In this document: positions 22,411 to 33,320 of the stretch, one piece after another
Numbering within the stretch: the stretch's first letter is position 1
Layout: the number at the start of each line of letters is the position of its first letter
Assembly: GCA_963682025.1 (NCBI GenBank)
Contig: OY821518.1
Span: 228,058,236-228,122,235 of the forward strand
DNA length: 64,000 bases
Direction of reading: 5' to 3'
From: Cordilura impudica
Taxonomy: Eukaryota > Arthropoda > Insecta > Diptera > Scathophagidae
Made by a program: the position numbers and the translations under genes
Notes under the pieces: model-generated
What the model saw: the letters and a program-made list of their open reading frames with translations, nothing else
Databases searched by the model: none
What the model was told of the DNA's origin: nothing

Positions 22411-23254
22411 AACTTTGTACGGGAGGTGACTCGCCCACTTCGGCACTGCTACTTACAGTAATAATAGATTACCTCACACAAAGTTGCAAATACATAGGTT
22501 AAATTTGATATATGGTTAAATGCCACTCAAATTTGGTTTCTGCTTATCTTCTATATAATTTTACATCGGTGCATAATTGTGAATCGATAGTTGCAATACA
22601 CGTGAGGAACCAAATTTCGGTACTATCCCTATGTGATGGCCGGTGATCTACTGATGCCAAAACCACTTTACTTGTGTCATTTCGAAACAAAAACCCATCC
22701 GCATAAACCTCTTTTTCTAAAAAAAAAAAAAAGAAAAAATTAATTTAAATTTTCTTCATAAATTTTATTAAAATTCAAAATGTAATATCGAGGTTTTATA
22801 TTCAAAAAGTGGTAACTGCTTTGACAAAATTTGAGGAGAGCGAAGAATATCAATTTATTCATTTGATCTCAAAGTTTCATCAATCGGTTTAGTACAATAT
22901 CTATTAAGAATTAATCCTACTACTTATTGATGTTGAAAATTTAAATCATTATTATAGATAACAGTTACCTTAGAGAATAGTTTAAAATCAAACTTAAATT
23001 ATTATCAAATTTTATATAATTGATCACGGTATTTTGGAATGAGTATAAAGGCTAGTAATGCAAGTACTGCTCTCGAATTCCACCTAGCATTACTTAGCAG
23101 CGAAATACTTTTAAAATTTATATATAGAAAAACTTTGTTCTCCATGTAGTATCTAAAAGCTTTTCCAAATTAATATAAGTACTGCATGTCATCTCGGCAC
23201 TTTATGTTGATACCGTTTAACCGCTCCATACTTATATTGATATTTTGATTTAAT
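22411..23254. other. Interval without recognised genes
   Basis: AT-rich DNA with an A-run at 22720. No open frame of note and no clear inverted ends. Confidence 0.4.
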
Positions 23255-23345
23255 CTATATTATTAATAGGCTAGGCGATTTCTTGTGACCGATGTTTTGT
23301 TCTACCGTTTTATCCCGATTTTGACCAATCGTATATTATTTGAAA
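23255..23345 (+). repeat. Dispersed repeat R, copy 2
   Basis: It reads ttaataggctaggcgatt ... ccgattttgacc and matches 12560-12640 in reverse complement. The right side continues past the point where copy 1 is cut by copia. No coding sequence seen. Confidence 0.65.
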
Positions 23346-23728
23346 GGTATTTATTTTTAGCCGTTTTGCAGATTTACAGATTTTTAAATTTTTTCCTTTA
23401 TTTTGAGTAAAATGCATTTATAGTTGCTACTAACACATACATAAAATTATACATATGCTATGTGTGTTTTATTAAATTTGTTAATGTGTTTATTAATGAG
23501 TTTGTTATCTTCATTCACAATAATAATAAACCATAAAAGTGTTGGTTTGTGAATAGTCTAAGTTGAAAAATAAAGCTGCCTAGAAATTGCATTCGAATTT
23601 TGAGCGCTGGAATCGGCTAGTTGTGAATAATTGTATCAATTCTGATACAAAATCGTAAGCAATATTAGGAGAGGTAGCTTTTTCGTCTAAAGATTCGTCC
23701 ATTACATGTCTTAATATATATTGCGGCG

Positions 23729-25649
23729 CACAGTGGACCATATTTTGAGAAGGCGGCCAAAAATCATTTTTTTTTTTTTGTTACTGATTTTAAAGTTATG
23801 TTATTCATTTGAAAGTAAATACTAGTAAACCTCGGGAGCCAAAAAATTGCGACTCTATCTCAACTACATCATAGCGAACAGGGTCTTCGTAAATGGGCTT
23901 TCTCAGTATGTTGCTAAAATTAAAAATTTCTTTATAAATTTTTATTGTTGAATGACTGTAACTTTTTTGATTTAAAAGATTTTGAAGTGAAATAAGTTTT
24001 GTATAATTTTGTGGCTTCCATACTATTAATGTTAAAAACGTAAAATCACTGGGTCATTCCGAAATTTAAATGAAAAATTTTTTAAAAAAGGTCCACATTT
24101 TCTGAAAATCTCCTACTTAATAGAGCATAACTCCTGCCAGTCAAAAGCAGTCAGAAAAATCTTGCACTCTTCTATAGTCCGAACCATCCCCTATACTGCT
24201 ATACCCCATTATACACACGCCAGTTTCCGCCCTTGTGCACCAGAACAATTTTTCTGACCCAAGGCTAGGTATTTTCTGGAAAATTTATGAATACAAAAGT
24301 TGTCCACTATGTGGTTAGGATATATTAAGTTTGAGGTGATATTTGTAACTGCCAACAATATTGGACCTTTATCCGTCTTTTATTATACGGATCGACTCAA
24401 AAACACTTTCTGAGTCGATTAAACGATGTCCGTCCGTCCGTCTGAGTGTTATGAATACAAAAGTTGGTCGTACCGGTGCACCGCGGTGTATTTTTTTGCG
24501 TGTCGGTAGAGTTGTCAGGAGTTGTTATATACTTATAAAAAAGGGTTGAGATATAATGCGCTTAATTGTTACAGGTACATCTACATAGGTATCTTTCAAA
24601 AACATTAATAGTCTGAATTAGAGGGATATATTTTAAATACCTGACAAAATGGGAAACAATTTAAATAACAGGCAGATGGTAAAAAAAAAAACTATTGCGA
24701 CATAGCCCTTTAAGATATGAGCAGGTATGCTTCACATTTTAAAAAGGAACAAAGACTACAGATTCTTTCTCGAGCACAACACAAGGAAAATGTCCAGATG
24801 TTGTACTAATGAATACCTTATCACTATTTTGTTGTGCACTTCAGATCCATATATGTCCAACAGTCGTCAAAAATGGAAAACTACCTCTATTGAATTAGAC
24901 GAAGAAGATGAAAATCAAGGCTATTTAGAAGAAATTTTTACTAAAATTGGTTGATTTAAAGTACTTTTTCATTACACTAACAATAAGTTACACTTTTTTT
25001 TATATAGTTAAAAAATTTCCTTGATTTAAAAATTTATATATTTTGTAAATTTACAATAAAAATTGTTATATTTCATAAATTTACCATAAAAATTGATACA
25101 GAAATATTTAAAAAGACAATAAAAAAAATTTAACTAAAGCAAAATCATACGAGTTTTTCATTGAAACTTCTCTATCTTGAACCAATATAAGGTAACTTTT
25201 ACGTTCGCTGCTTAATAAATTATATTTTAAATCGGGATCTTTCAAAAAAAAAAAAAAAAAAAAAAAAACAACCTTTGGCCCTTGTGCACATTAGGACTAA
25301 AAAGTTTACGGGGGCCAAAGCTTGGCATTTTCTGAAAAAATTAACTTAAAAAATTGTTAAAAAGTATTAGTTGTAAAATTAACTGAAAAAATGAGACATT
25401 ATATTAAAAAAAAACCTTTTTTTAACTTTTAACACTTCACTTTTGTACTAAAATTCAACTACAAATGAAAATGTATTTTAAACCCTCCGTAACTTTTTTT
25501 ATTTTCGGTCGAGAATTACGTTTTATAGCAAAACTTAAAGGCTAAAGTCTCACCTACGAAACAAAAAAAAAAAAAAACGCATATCAAAATTCCAACCCAA
25601 TCAAAAGTTATAGATTTTTGACCGCCTTCTCGTCAAATGGTCCACTGTG
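23729..25649 (+). mobile_element. Transib transposon copy A, internally deleted
   Basis: The element is 1921 bp and is bounded by inverted ends starting CACAGTGGACCAT, with similarity through GAGAAGGCGG (about 35 bp). A perfect 5-bp duplication CGGCG lies at 23724-23728 and 25650-25654. Five-bp GC-rich duplications and CACWRTG ends are hallmarks of Transib. Only the last 75 codons of the transposase remain (24727-24954). Its ends and interior match copy B (44300-47358) in opposite orientation. A stretch at 24361-24545, resembling the H repeat, is shared with copy B, so it is part of this subfamily. Confidence 0.88.
24727..24954 (+). pseudogene. Transib transposase C-terminal remnant (copy A)
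   Basis: It reads RNKDYRFFLEHNTRKMSRCC through EDENQGYLEEIFTKIG and is nearly identical to the C-terminus of copy B. It retains the helix after the third catalytic acid but not the acid itself. It cannot act as a transposase. Its ends could in principle be substrates for a full-length relative. Confidence 0.85.
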
Positions 25650-26297
25650 CGGCGGCAAGCTTAGACATGGATTTCAAATAGGTTTGTAGTAACGTCACGA
25701 TGCCATTTTTTCGTCCAGTATTGATGCTGGTAGTATCACAAGTTACCATTTTTATGGGATTCCATAAATCAAATTTTTCTAGAGTTTCTGTGATACCATT
25801 AAAATGACTAATTCTCCAGGACTAATGTAAATTCTCGTGGTTCGTCTTTCCTGTTTTCCCATTTTCCCCCCATCGAGATGAAGCCACTAATTATAATTTT
25901 TTATAGAAGTATTAATTACAGCCTTATATATTGGCTACTTTTTTGGTATTCACTGTAACTTTATTTATTATAGTAACGGTAGGATTCATTGATAACATCT
26001 TTTCTTTGAATTTACGTGGCGGTAAATCATCGTTATCATCATCACTATCATCATTATCGTCGAACACTGAACTGAATAAAAGCTACTTGTTTCAGATTTT
26101 GATTCCAATATTTTGGTGGATATTTCAAACATTTCATTATTTGGAAATTTTAATTTTCGCCTTTTTTCATAAAGCCCAATCATCGTTTTACCTTTCTCTT
26201 TAATTATTATAGCAATTTTCGAAATTTTCAGTTTATTACACAAATCAGTTAATTCTTTCGACATAATTTCATATAATACATTGTATGTATCTTTCAA

Positions 26298-26477
26298 TAA
26301 CTATGTTTTGTTTTGGAATTCGGTTCAGTTCACATAATTTGTTGTCGACATTTGTAATATTTTTCAATGTTAATGTTATATTTTCCCATCTATTCACATT
26401 TTTGACTTCAACTTTCCGAGTTTTTTTTTCGTATGCAAGTTTCATTTTTTAAGACATTTTTAAAAATTGAAGAAAAA
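26298..26477. other. AT-rich interval
   Basis: No gene recognised between the decayed transposon protein and the next hairpin repeat. Confidence 0.4.
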
Positions 26478-26620
26478 CAAGTAAGAGTGTTAAATTCGGT
26501 TGTGCCGAATCTTTGATACCCTCCACCTCGGTTTGAGTCTTGATAATAAATGTAAATGAAAAAGTAAACAATTTGTTAAACTTAATACCAAATTATTTTA
26601 GCAAATTCTTTGGGTTGGTT
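26478..26620 (+). repeat. H-type dispersed repeat, ATTCGG hairpin form
   Basis: It begins ACAAGTAAGAGTG, followed by AAATTCGG TTGTG CCGAATCTT and then ATACCCTCCACC. The first 140 bp match 49137-49260. The downstream limit is unclear. Confidence 0.65.
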
Positions 26621-28590
26621 TTCGTCTTTTCTATTATTTCGGATTTATGTCGGTGTTTGCTTTTTGGTCATCGTGGTTGCTGATCGCCATGCATTTAGGT
26701 CATATACCTATATGCATGCGTTTCCGGTTATATGTCATAACTTCTCGTTTAATTTAGTTTTTGCTAATTAAATAGCTCGCCCTAACCTCCATCGCAAAGG
26801 TAATGGTTGTGTAGGGTGGCTACATGCATTAAATCGTGCTAATTGGAGATGGCTGTATAGTTTCTTTTAACTGGCCAAATATTTCTTCATTCTTAGGTCG
26901 GATGGAGTAACAAAATAATAACCAAAAAAAAGCTCTCTCAACTTTTTTTTTCAAAAAAATATTGCCATATTTGGAAAACATAGAGAATAAATTTATAATA
27001 ATAAATAATTAAATTAGGGATGCCAAACGCAAAAAACCAAATGTCCCAAACATTTTAAATAAAATAATTTGCTATCTTTATTTTCTGAAAATCTTCAAAT
27101 TTTCATCCAAAAAAATTGTGAAAATTTATATATAAAAAATAACATTCTCATCAAATTGCGTTTATTTATGTAACAGTTTTTATGTTCGCAATTCTTAAAT
27201 ATCATTTGACTTTTCTAAAATTCATTGAATTTAAATTAATGTTTTCTGTAGTGTGATTCTGTCAATTTCAACGATCCGACAATCGCAAAATATATCGACA
27301 GCTATTGTTGTTTGCACTAAGGATTAAGTGATTCACTAAGTACATACATTTTAACGACAGTCGACAAATCTAATTTTCTATTTATTTAAATTGTAAACGA
27401 GTGGCATCTCTGTCAAAATAAGCGAAAAACACAAAGAAGAATAGAAAAAAACAAATTACTTCGTGTTTGACAGGATGACTTTATGTTGATGTTTAATATC
27501 TTTATTTTTTTACTAATATTTCTGCGTATTAATTTTTTTATTTATATAAAAAAGTTTTTTTAATTAAAGCAAAATATTTTCACTATTTTATGATTTTTAT
27601 TTATGTATGACGACATTTCAACCTAAAAAGTTAAGTTTCTATCGATTGAATAAACAACACAAAAATGGTTGTCGTTTAGATAACAACAACAGCTGACTTT
27701 AACAATAGCGAATATCGTTTAAAAATTTTACTGATAATTTTGCAATTTTCTTTTTTTAACGATTCGACTATCGTTAAAAGAAGTTACTGAATCAATATTT
27801 TTTTTAAATGTAAAAATTTTTTAAATGTAAACATAGGAATTTGCTGTTTTTTTTGGAATTTCAATTTGTGTTTAACGAATAAAATTTATATATTAAAGAT
27901 GCAACTGATGTCTTCTAAATTTAAAATTATAATTTCCGACGTTTTGATATGATTTTGTGAAATTCCATTAATTGTAATTTATAATTGGAAATTTTTAATT
28001 CTAGTTTTTAGAATTGATATTTTCTTAAATTTGAATGGAAAATTTAAAAAGTGCAATTTTGTATTTATGTGAATAATAATGCTTTAGTAATTATAAACAA
28101 TTTTTAAAAATTAGACGTAACCGCAATCAGATATTTTGTAGGTAAAGCAGAATAATAATTCTATATAACTATGTAGAACTGTTTTGAAAGCAAAAAAACT
28201 CATTGATGAACTCGGTAACTCTATTTTGTAAACACAACAAAAAGTTAATATTTCAAACTTATGTTCATATTTGTAAAAGAATAATGAAAAAACGTATGAA
28301 ATAAAAGACCAGCCCGTGTATACTCTTAACATAGTTCTAGTTGAAAATATTAACATTCATGTTAAAATACAAATAACTATTGCAAAGCTAATTAGAACAA
28401 ACAAAAATTGTGGCGCCATCTACTGTGGCATAGTCACGCTGAGCAAAATGAAGTGACACTCTGTTAATGCAAAAGAAATGTATTTTCCCCACAACAAAAT
28501 ATTGCAGAATTTTATATAAATAAATTAATATACCGATTTATTTCTAACATGTAGTTGTTATAGATATACATATATAGAATATATGTATAT
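26621..28590. other. Long AT-rich interval, no gene recognised
   Basis: Only short frames occur. A frame at 28356-28111 (minus, 81 codons) has no motif I recognise. Scattered short inverted words occur, but no bounded element was found. Confidence 0.4.
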
Positions 28591-29584
28591 TACTTCCCAA
28601 TAAACATTTTTGTTTGCTATCAACTTGAGGTGCATTTGAGATCAAATACATTTCTCAAATCTCCAACGTTAATTCTCAAATACACCTCAATAGTCGGATT
28701 ATAGTCTTCTCAACTTAAAAGGCACATTTTTTATATGGTGATTTTCTTAGTTATCAAATTGAGAAATTTGTGATTCTCAACTTGATAGCAAAGAAATTTC
28801 TCCAATTGGTATCAAATGGAAGGTACGGAATTGCCATATTAAAAAAAATCATATTAATTTTAGAAATAAAAAATTGTACTTTTTTCTGAATGTTTCAATT
28901 TAATTTTATTACATATTTAATATGTATTATCATGTACATGTTTTTTTTTTTAATTTAGAATTAAAAATAAATTAAATAATTATTTGTACTTTTTTGAATA
29001 TTAATATTATATAGGACATAAGTAAGTATTTAAATTAAAAAATGCAAAAAATAGAATATATACAAATTAATTATTTGTACTTTTTCGGCAATTTTTAATT
29101 TAATTTATTATTTATGACACATTAAATATTATAACATGTTAAAAATTTTTTAACTATAGAATTAAAAATAAATTAATTAATTACTTGTACTTTTTTTGAA
29201 AGTTGCTGGAAAAGAGTATTGGAAGAGGTGAAATTTGGGGAAGGTACGGCAACCTTAAAACGTAAGCCAATATTGGCAAAAGCACCATTTAAGCAGGTAA
29301 GTTTGACAAAAATATAAGCAATATTCAAGGCTAATCACTCAACTTGTTATTAGGTTGCCGAACTTATGGCCTTAATTTGTGGCTATTAAACAAAATTTCT
29401 AAGAATCGCATGTTAAATATTTAAATTAATATTAAATTATATTAATATTAAAAAATTCAAAAAAAGTAGAAATAGTTAAAAATATATCAATTAATTTTGT
29501 TTCCATCCTTTTCATTTAAATATTTCACCTTTTTTTGTAGGCGGTTGTTGGCATGCTGGAAAAATGAAATTATCGTTCGTTCGA

Positions 29585-29995
29585 ACTCGCTGTCCGAATA
29601 AGCAGCAGAAAATTTTTGATTGTAGGCATCTGGAAAGATTAATTAGATTTAATTAATATCAATTGGAATCAAAACATAAAAATATAATCACGTTTTAATA
29701 CCGCCGTTACGCTGAGAGCTCGTACAGGTTCTTTGGAATTTGTTCCTTACCAGCAGTATTTGTTGGCTACTTCATCAGTGACCAATTTCCGCCATGCAAT
29801 TTTTAGAAATTTTGTAGAATTGCCACAAATTATGGCCATAAGTTCGGCAACCTAATAACAAATTAAGTAATTAGCCTTGAATATTACTCATATTTTTGTG
29901 AAACTTACCAGGTCGCTAAACTTGTTTTCCGATGATTGTACTTTGGACTCGAATTCTTTAAATTCAGAGGCCTGCTTAAATGGTGCTTTTGGCAA
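29585..29995 (-). pseudogene. Spliced gene fragment, possibly DUF4806-like
   Basis: On the minus strand, FKQASEFKEFESKVQ...NKFSDL ends at a GTAAGT donor near 29908. After an ATTAG acceptor it continues VAELMAIICG...FLKIAWRKLVTDEVANKYCW to another GTAAG donor near 29750. After a CTTTCCAG acceptor near 29635 it goes on YNQKFSAAYSDSEFER. The pattern F..FE..L / L...GG...R..W..L.TDE.A..Y.W recalls DUF4806 domains, which are common in insect mobile elements. A second, inverted, partial copy lies at 29230-29390. Function unknown. Confidence 0.35.
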
Positions 29996-30231
29996 GATGA
30001 CAACACACTTTTCACTTTTTTGTTCTATAATGTATATCACAAATTTAATTATAGATATATATCATTATTTATATAAAACTTATTATACTTTTACCTCCCT
30101 GTTATTTATTTAATTTTTCTTTTCTGCAACAATTCCTTTTTAAATCAAGATAATTAAAATTTACCACAAAGCTGAAAATTTTCACAATTATTATTATTTC
30201 TAGAAATTAGAACATATGATTCGCAACGTTA

Positions 30232-30487
30232 AGGCCGAGTTAGCCACACATTTTTAAAATGTAACCGTACCGTAAATGTAACGTTGGCATTTAGTGCAAT
30301 TATAGAACGTAAAATTAACCAAACTTTGTAAGCTGTTCACAAATGTAGCGTACAAAAGTAGCGAAAATCAAATTCAGCAGGTTGGGACGTTCCAGTTACG
30401 TTACAGTTCAGTTCGCTAACTGTTTTTATGTAAAAAAAAAAAACGGCTGACACGTTAGGTTACGGTTACGTGGGGCTAACTCGGCCT
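30232..30487. mobile_element. MITE of PIF/Harbinger type, 256 bp
   Basis: Perfect inverted ends AGGCCGAGTTAGCC / GGCTAACTCGGCCT, extending imperfectly inward. A 3-bp TTA duplication lies at 30229-30231 and 30488-30490. TTA duplications are usual for PIF/Harbinger. It is nested inside the 28.6-30.8 kb element and contains no coding sequence. Confidence 0.75.
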
Positions 30488-30899
30488 TTACTGTGAGAAA
30501 TGAACAACGCTGCCATACGAGAATACAAAAGTTGTAAATAATATCTCAAACTCAACACAAATCGTACTCAAGTTGAGAAAAAGTTTGATCTCAAGTGGAG
30601 AAAAGTGTTGGTTAGCCAATTGATGTTAAAATATTTCTCAAAGATTGGAAAAAATTTTAAGTCTCAACTTGATATCAAGTTGAAAGCAAACAATGAGAAA
30701 AATTTTTCAACTCAAGTTGAGAATTATATTAGATATCAATTTGAGAACTTAACTTTTCTCCAACGTTGGAGAAATAATTTTTCAATGCATACTGGGTTGT
30801 ATTATTTAATATATTTATGTATGTATATGTAAATATTACACACAAAAAATCAAGGTTCAGAAAATACACACACGAAACACACAATGTTCTGTTCAAAAG

Positions 30900-31580
30900 C
30901 AGCCAACACATATCTTTATTTTCATATCAATTATGTGCGTTTCAAAATTTTCTACGGTACCCAACACAACCATGACTGTGTTCGTTTTAATATTTCGTTA
31001 TTTACACGAACATTTTTGTATCACATACTTTTTGCTTCAATCACACATAAAGCACACATTTTTGAGTGTTGCTTTATTTGAAGTTGATGTTCTGGTACGT
31101 GTAGTGAAAAAAAACACAGAACATGTAAAATAAACAGGTTCGAGTTCAGTTATATTTTAAGTCGTGTTGTGGCTCGTGTAGTAAGAAACAACAGAACATG
31201 TACAGTAAACAGGTTCGAGTTCAGTTATATTTTAAGTCGTGTTTAAAATATAACTGAACTCGAACCTGTTTATTGTACATGTTGTGTTTTTTCTTACTAC
31301 ACGAGCCACAACACGACTTAAAATATAACTGAACTCGAACCTGTTTATTTTACATGTTCTGTGTTTTTTTTCACTACACGTACCAGAACATCAACTTCAA
31401 ATAAAGCAACACTCAAAAATGTGTGCTTTATGTGTGATTGAAAAAAAAAGTACGTGATAGAAAAATGTTCGTGTAAATAACGAAATATTAAAACGAACAC
31501 AGTCGTGGTTGTGTTGGGCACCGAAGAAAATTTAAAAACAAACATAATTGATATGAAAATAAAAATATGTGTGTGTTGGT
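30900..31580. repeat. Large near-perfect palindrome (foldback)
   Basis: Two arms of about 335 bp (30900-31235 and 31242-31580) are reverse complements with only scattered differences, around a loop of about 7 bases (gtcgtgt) at 31236-31242. The right arm continues to about 31640 and matches a third arm at 32640-33010. The arms contain ggttcgagttcagttatatt blocks and a 66-codon open frame in each copy. The RNA or single-stranded DNA would form a very long hairpin. Confidence 0.85.
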
Positions 31581-31640
31581 CTAAGTTATGTTTGTTTACA
31601 TATATGTACGAGTTTTTTATTCAGTGTGTGTTTTTTTCTG

Positions 31641-32639
31641 AACTCTGCAAAAAATACAACATCAAACGTTATTTTTGTGTTTTTCTCTTTAAATAAATTT
31701 ATACATAAAATTTTTTTGCTAAATTTACATTGTTTTTTTTTTTATTAACAACTAGGTATTTTAGCATTATTTGCTTTAGATGCTGGTGAATTTTTACTCC
31801 CTTTACATATTTTAACTCGTAGTGTCCGCTTGTCGAAAAAATTTTGGATCGATTTTAACCCCTTTCCCGTGACCCATTCGATCTGAAATTTTGCAGGCAG
31901 GCTCGTGGTAATAACAGAAATGATCTAACAAATTTTTTTAGTGATGCCAAAACAATGAAAACTTTTAAAATTTTCTACCAGAGTTAATAAAAAAATGTAC
32001 AAAGGGTTAGTTTTTATTATATTATTACCACAACGACCACAAAAAGAACAAGTCCAGTTATGACAACAACACAACATTTAGAATAACAACAAGAACAATA
32101 TAGAAACATCATATTTTTCATTTTTTTTTTACTTTTTCAGAGATTTCCCTGGACCTGTTCCACCGATTTTAATGATTTTTGAAAGAGAAATCTTCCCATG
32201 AATTTGGTGAATCATTCTCACTAAAAACGATCACTGTATCTGCACTATTGAGGACGTGATCGTGACAAGAACAATATAGAAAATTATATTTTTTCAAGAC
32301 TTTTTTTAGTTCTTCATTCAAATCTCGGGCCCTAATCGACCGATTTAGACGATTTTAAATAGCAAACTTTTCAGGATGTCAGTGAATCATTTATGTCAAC
32401 GAGCACCCTAGCTGCCCGATTGATGCCGTCATCGTGATTTCCACAGACGGACAGACGGACATCGCTACATCAACTCCGGTTGTTATAAGTATCACAAATA
32501 TATATATTTTATGGGGTCCAAAATTTTTTTTCTAATTATTACAAACGGAATGACAAAATTATATATACCCTCTGCACACTGGAGTGGAGGGTATAAAAAT
32601 TTTAATGCGAAGAAAATAAAAAATTTTTTTGAAATATTT
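31641..32639. repeat. Spacer between foldback arms, with TATACCCTCC-type repeat end
   Basis: No gene. Positions 31800-32600 hold noncoding repeat sequence with gaccgatt-type words and an acagacggacagacggacat run at 32450. They end with TATACCCTCTGCACACTGGAG and GGGTATAAAAA (32566-32598), which contains a small inverted repeat and is the usual terminus of this dispersed family. A related copy in the other orientation is at 61150-61300. Confidence 0.6.
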
Positions 32640-33015
32640 TTTTTAAGCAGAGTTAAGAAAAAAACACACTGAATAAAAAACTCGTACATATATGTAAACA
32701 AACATAACTTAGACCAACACACACATATTTTTATTTTCATATCAATTATGTTTGTTTTTAAATTTTCTTCGGTGCCCAACACAAGCATGACTGTGTTCGT
32801 TTTAATATTTCGTTATTTACACGAACATTTTTGTATCACATACTTTTTGTTTCTATCACACATAAAGCACACATTTTTGAGTGTTGCTTTATTTGAAGTT
32901 CATGTTCTGGTACGTGTACTGAAAAAAAACACAGAACATGTACAATAAACAGGTTCGAGTTCAGTTATATTTTAAGTCGTCTTGTGGCTCGTGTAGTAAG
33001 AAAAAACAGAACATG
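32640..33015 (+). repeat. Third foldback arm
   Basis: It matches the left arm of the 31.2-kb palindrome in direct orientation and the right arm in inverted orientation, and is full-length relative to 31242-31640. It joins an H-type repeat at about 33020, inside a caggttcga word. Confidence 0.8.
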
Positions 33016-33019
33016 TACA

Positions 33020-33320
33020 ATAAACAGGTTCGAACATGGACCGATTCTCACCAATTTCAATAGCGTTCATCCCATGGCCGATAAAAGATCAAATACCAAA
33101 TTTCATCAAAATATATTCATATTTGCGACCTGCAGTTTGATTACAAGCTTTACATGGACGCACAGACGGACGGACATCGTTTAATCGAATCAGATAGTGA
33201 TTCTGATTCGATCGGTATAATTAAAGATGGGTGTAGGTCAAATATTATTGGTTGTTACAAACAGCAGCACAAAGTCATTATACCCAAACCACATAGTGGT
33301 ATAGGGTATAAAAACCCTAA
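33020..33320 (+). repeat. H-type dispersed repeat, 3' half
   Basis: Nearly identical to 17962-18235 (gaccgattctcaccaattt ... gtcattataccca) and ends with GGTATAGGGTATAAAAA. The 5' half is missing because the foldback arm takes its place. Confidence 0.8.

Larger units (their letters stand above)
23630..26297 (-). pseudogene. Unidentified DNA transposon protein, split by Transib A
   Basis: On the minus strand a decayed frame runs from 26297 (KELTDLCNKLKISKIAIIIK) to a block near 25790-25660 containing VTCDTTSINTGRKNG and LLQTYLKSMSKLA, and resumes after Transib A (23723 downward) with NILRHVMDESLDEK. Removing Transib A and one CGGCG copy joins the blocks as SKLACRRNILRHVM. DTTxxNTGRxxG followed by ACRxxxL is a pattern I associate with an uncharacterised insect transposon protein family. 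I cannot name the superfamily. Frameshifts are frequent. Confidence 0.4.
28597..30796. mobile_element. TIR element with CCCA...TGGG ends and CTCAA/TTGAG subterminal repeats
   Basis: The left end reads CCCAATAAACATTTTT and the right end AAATAATTTTTCAATGCATACTGGG, whose reverse complement starts CCCAGTATGCATT. Both ends carry many copies of tctcaacttga-type words in both orientations (28620-28830 and 30540-30780). Inside, 29230-29390 is an inverted, shorter copy of 29820-29995. The target duplication is not clear. Superfamily not assigned. Confidence 0.5.

Noticed and set aside
12560..23345. Inverted copies of repeat R as the two ends of one 10.7-kb transposon
   Set aside because: The two copies face away from each other and each continues outward, so they do not bound the interval. 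One is simply cut by copia.
28111..28356. 81-codon hydrophobic minus-strand frame
   Set aside because: Low-complexity composition in an AT-rich interval, no conserved motif, no supporting signals.
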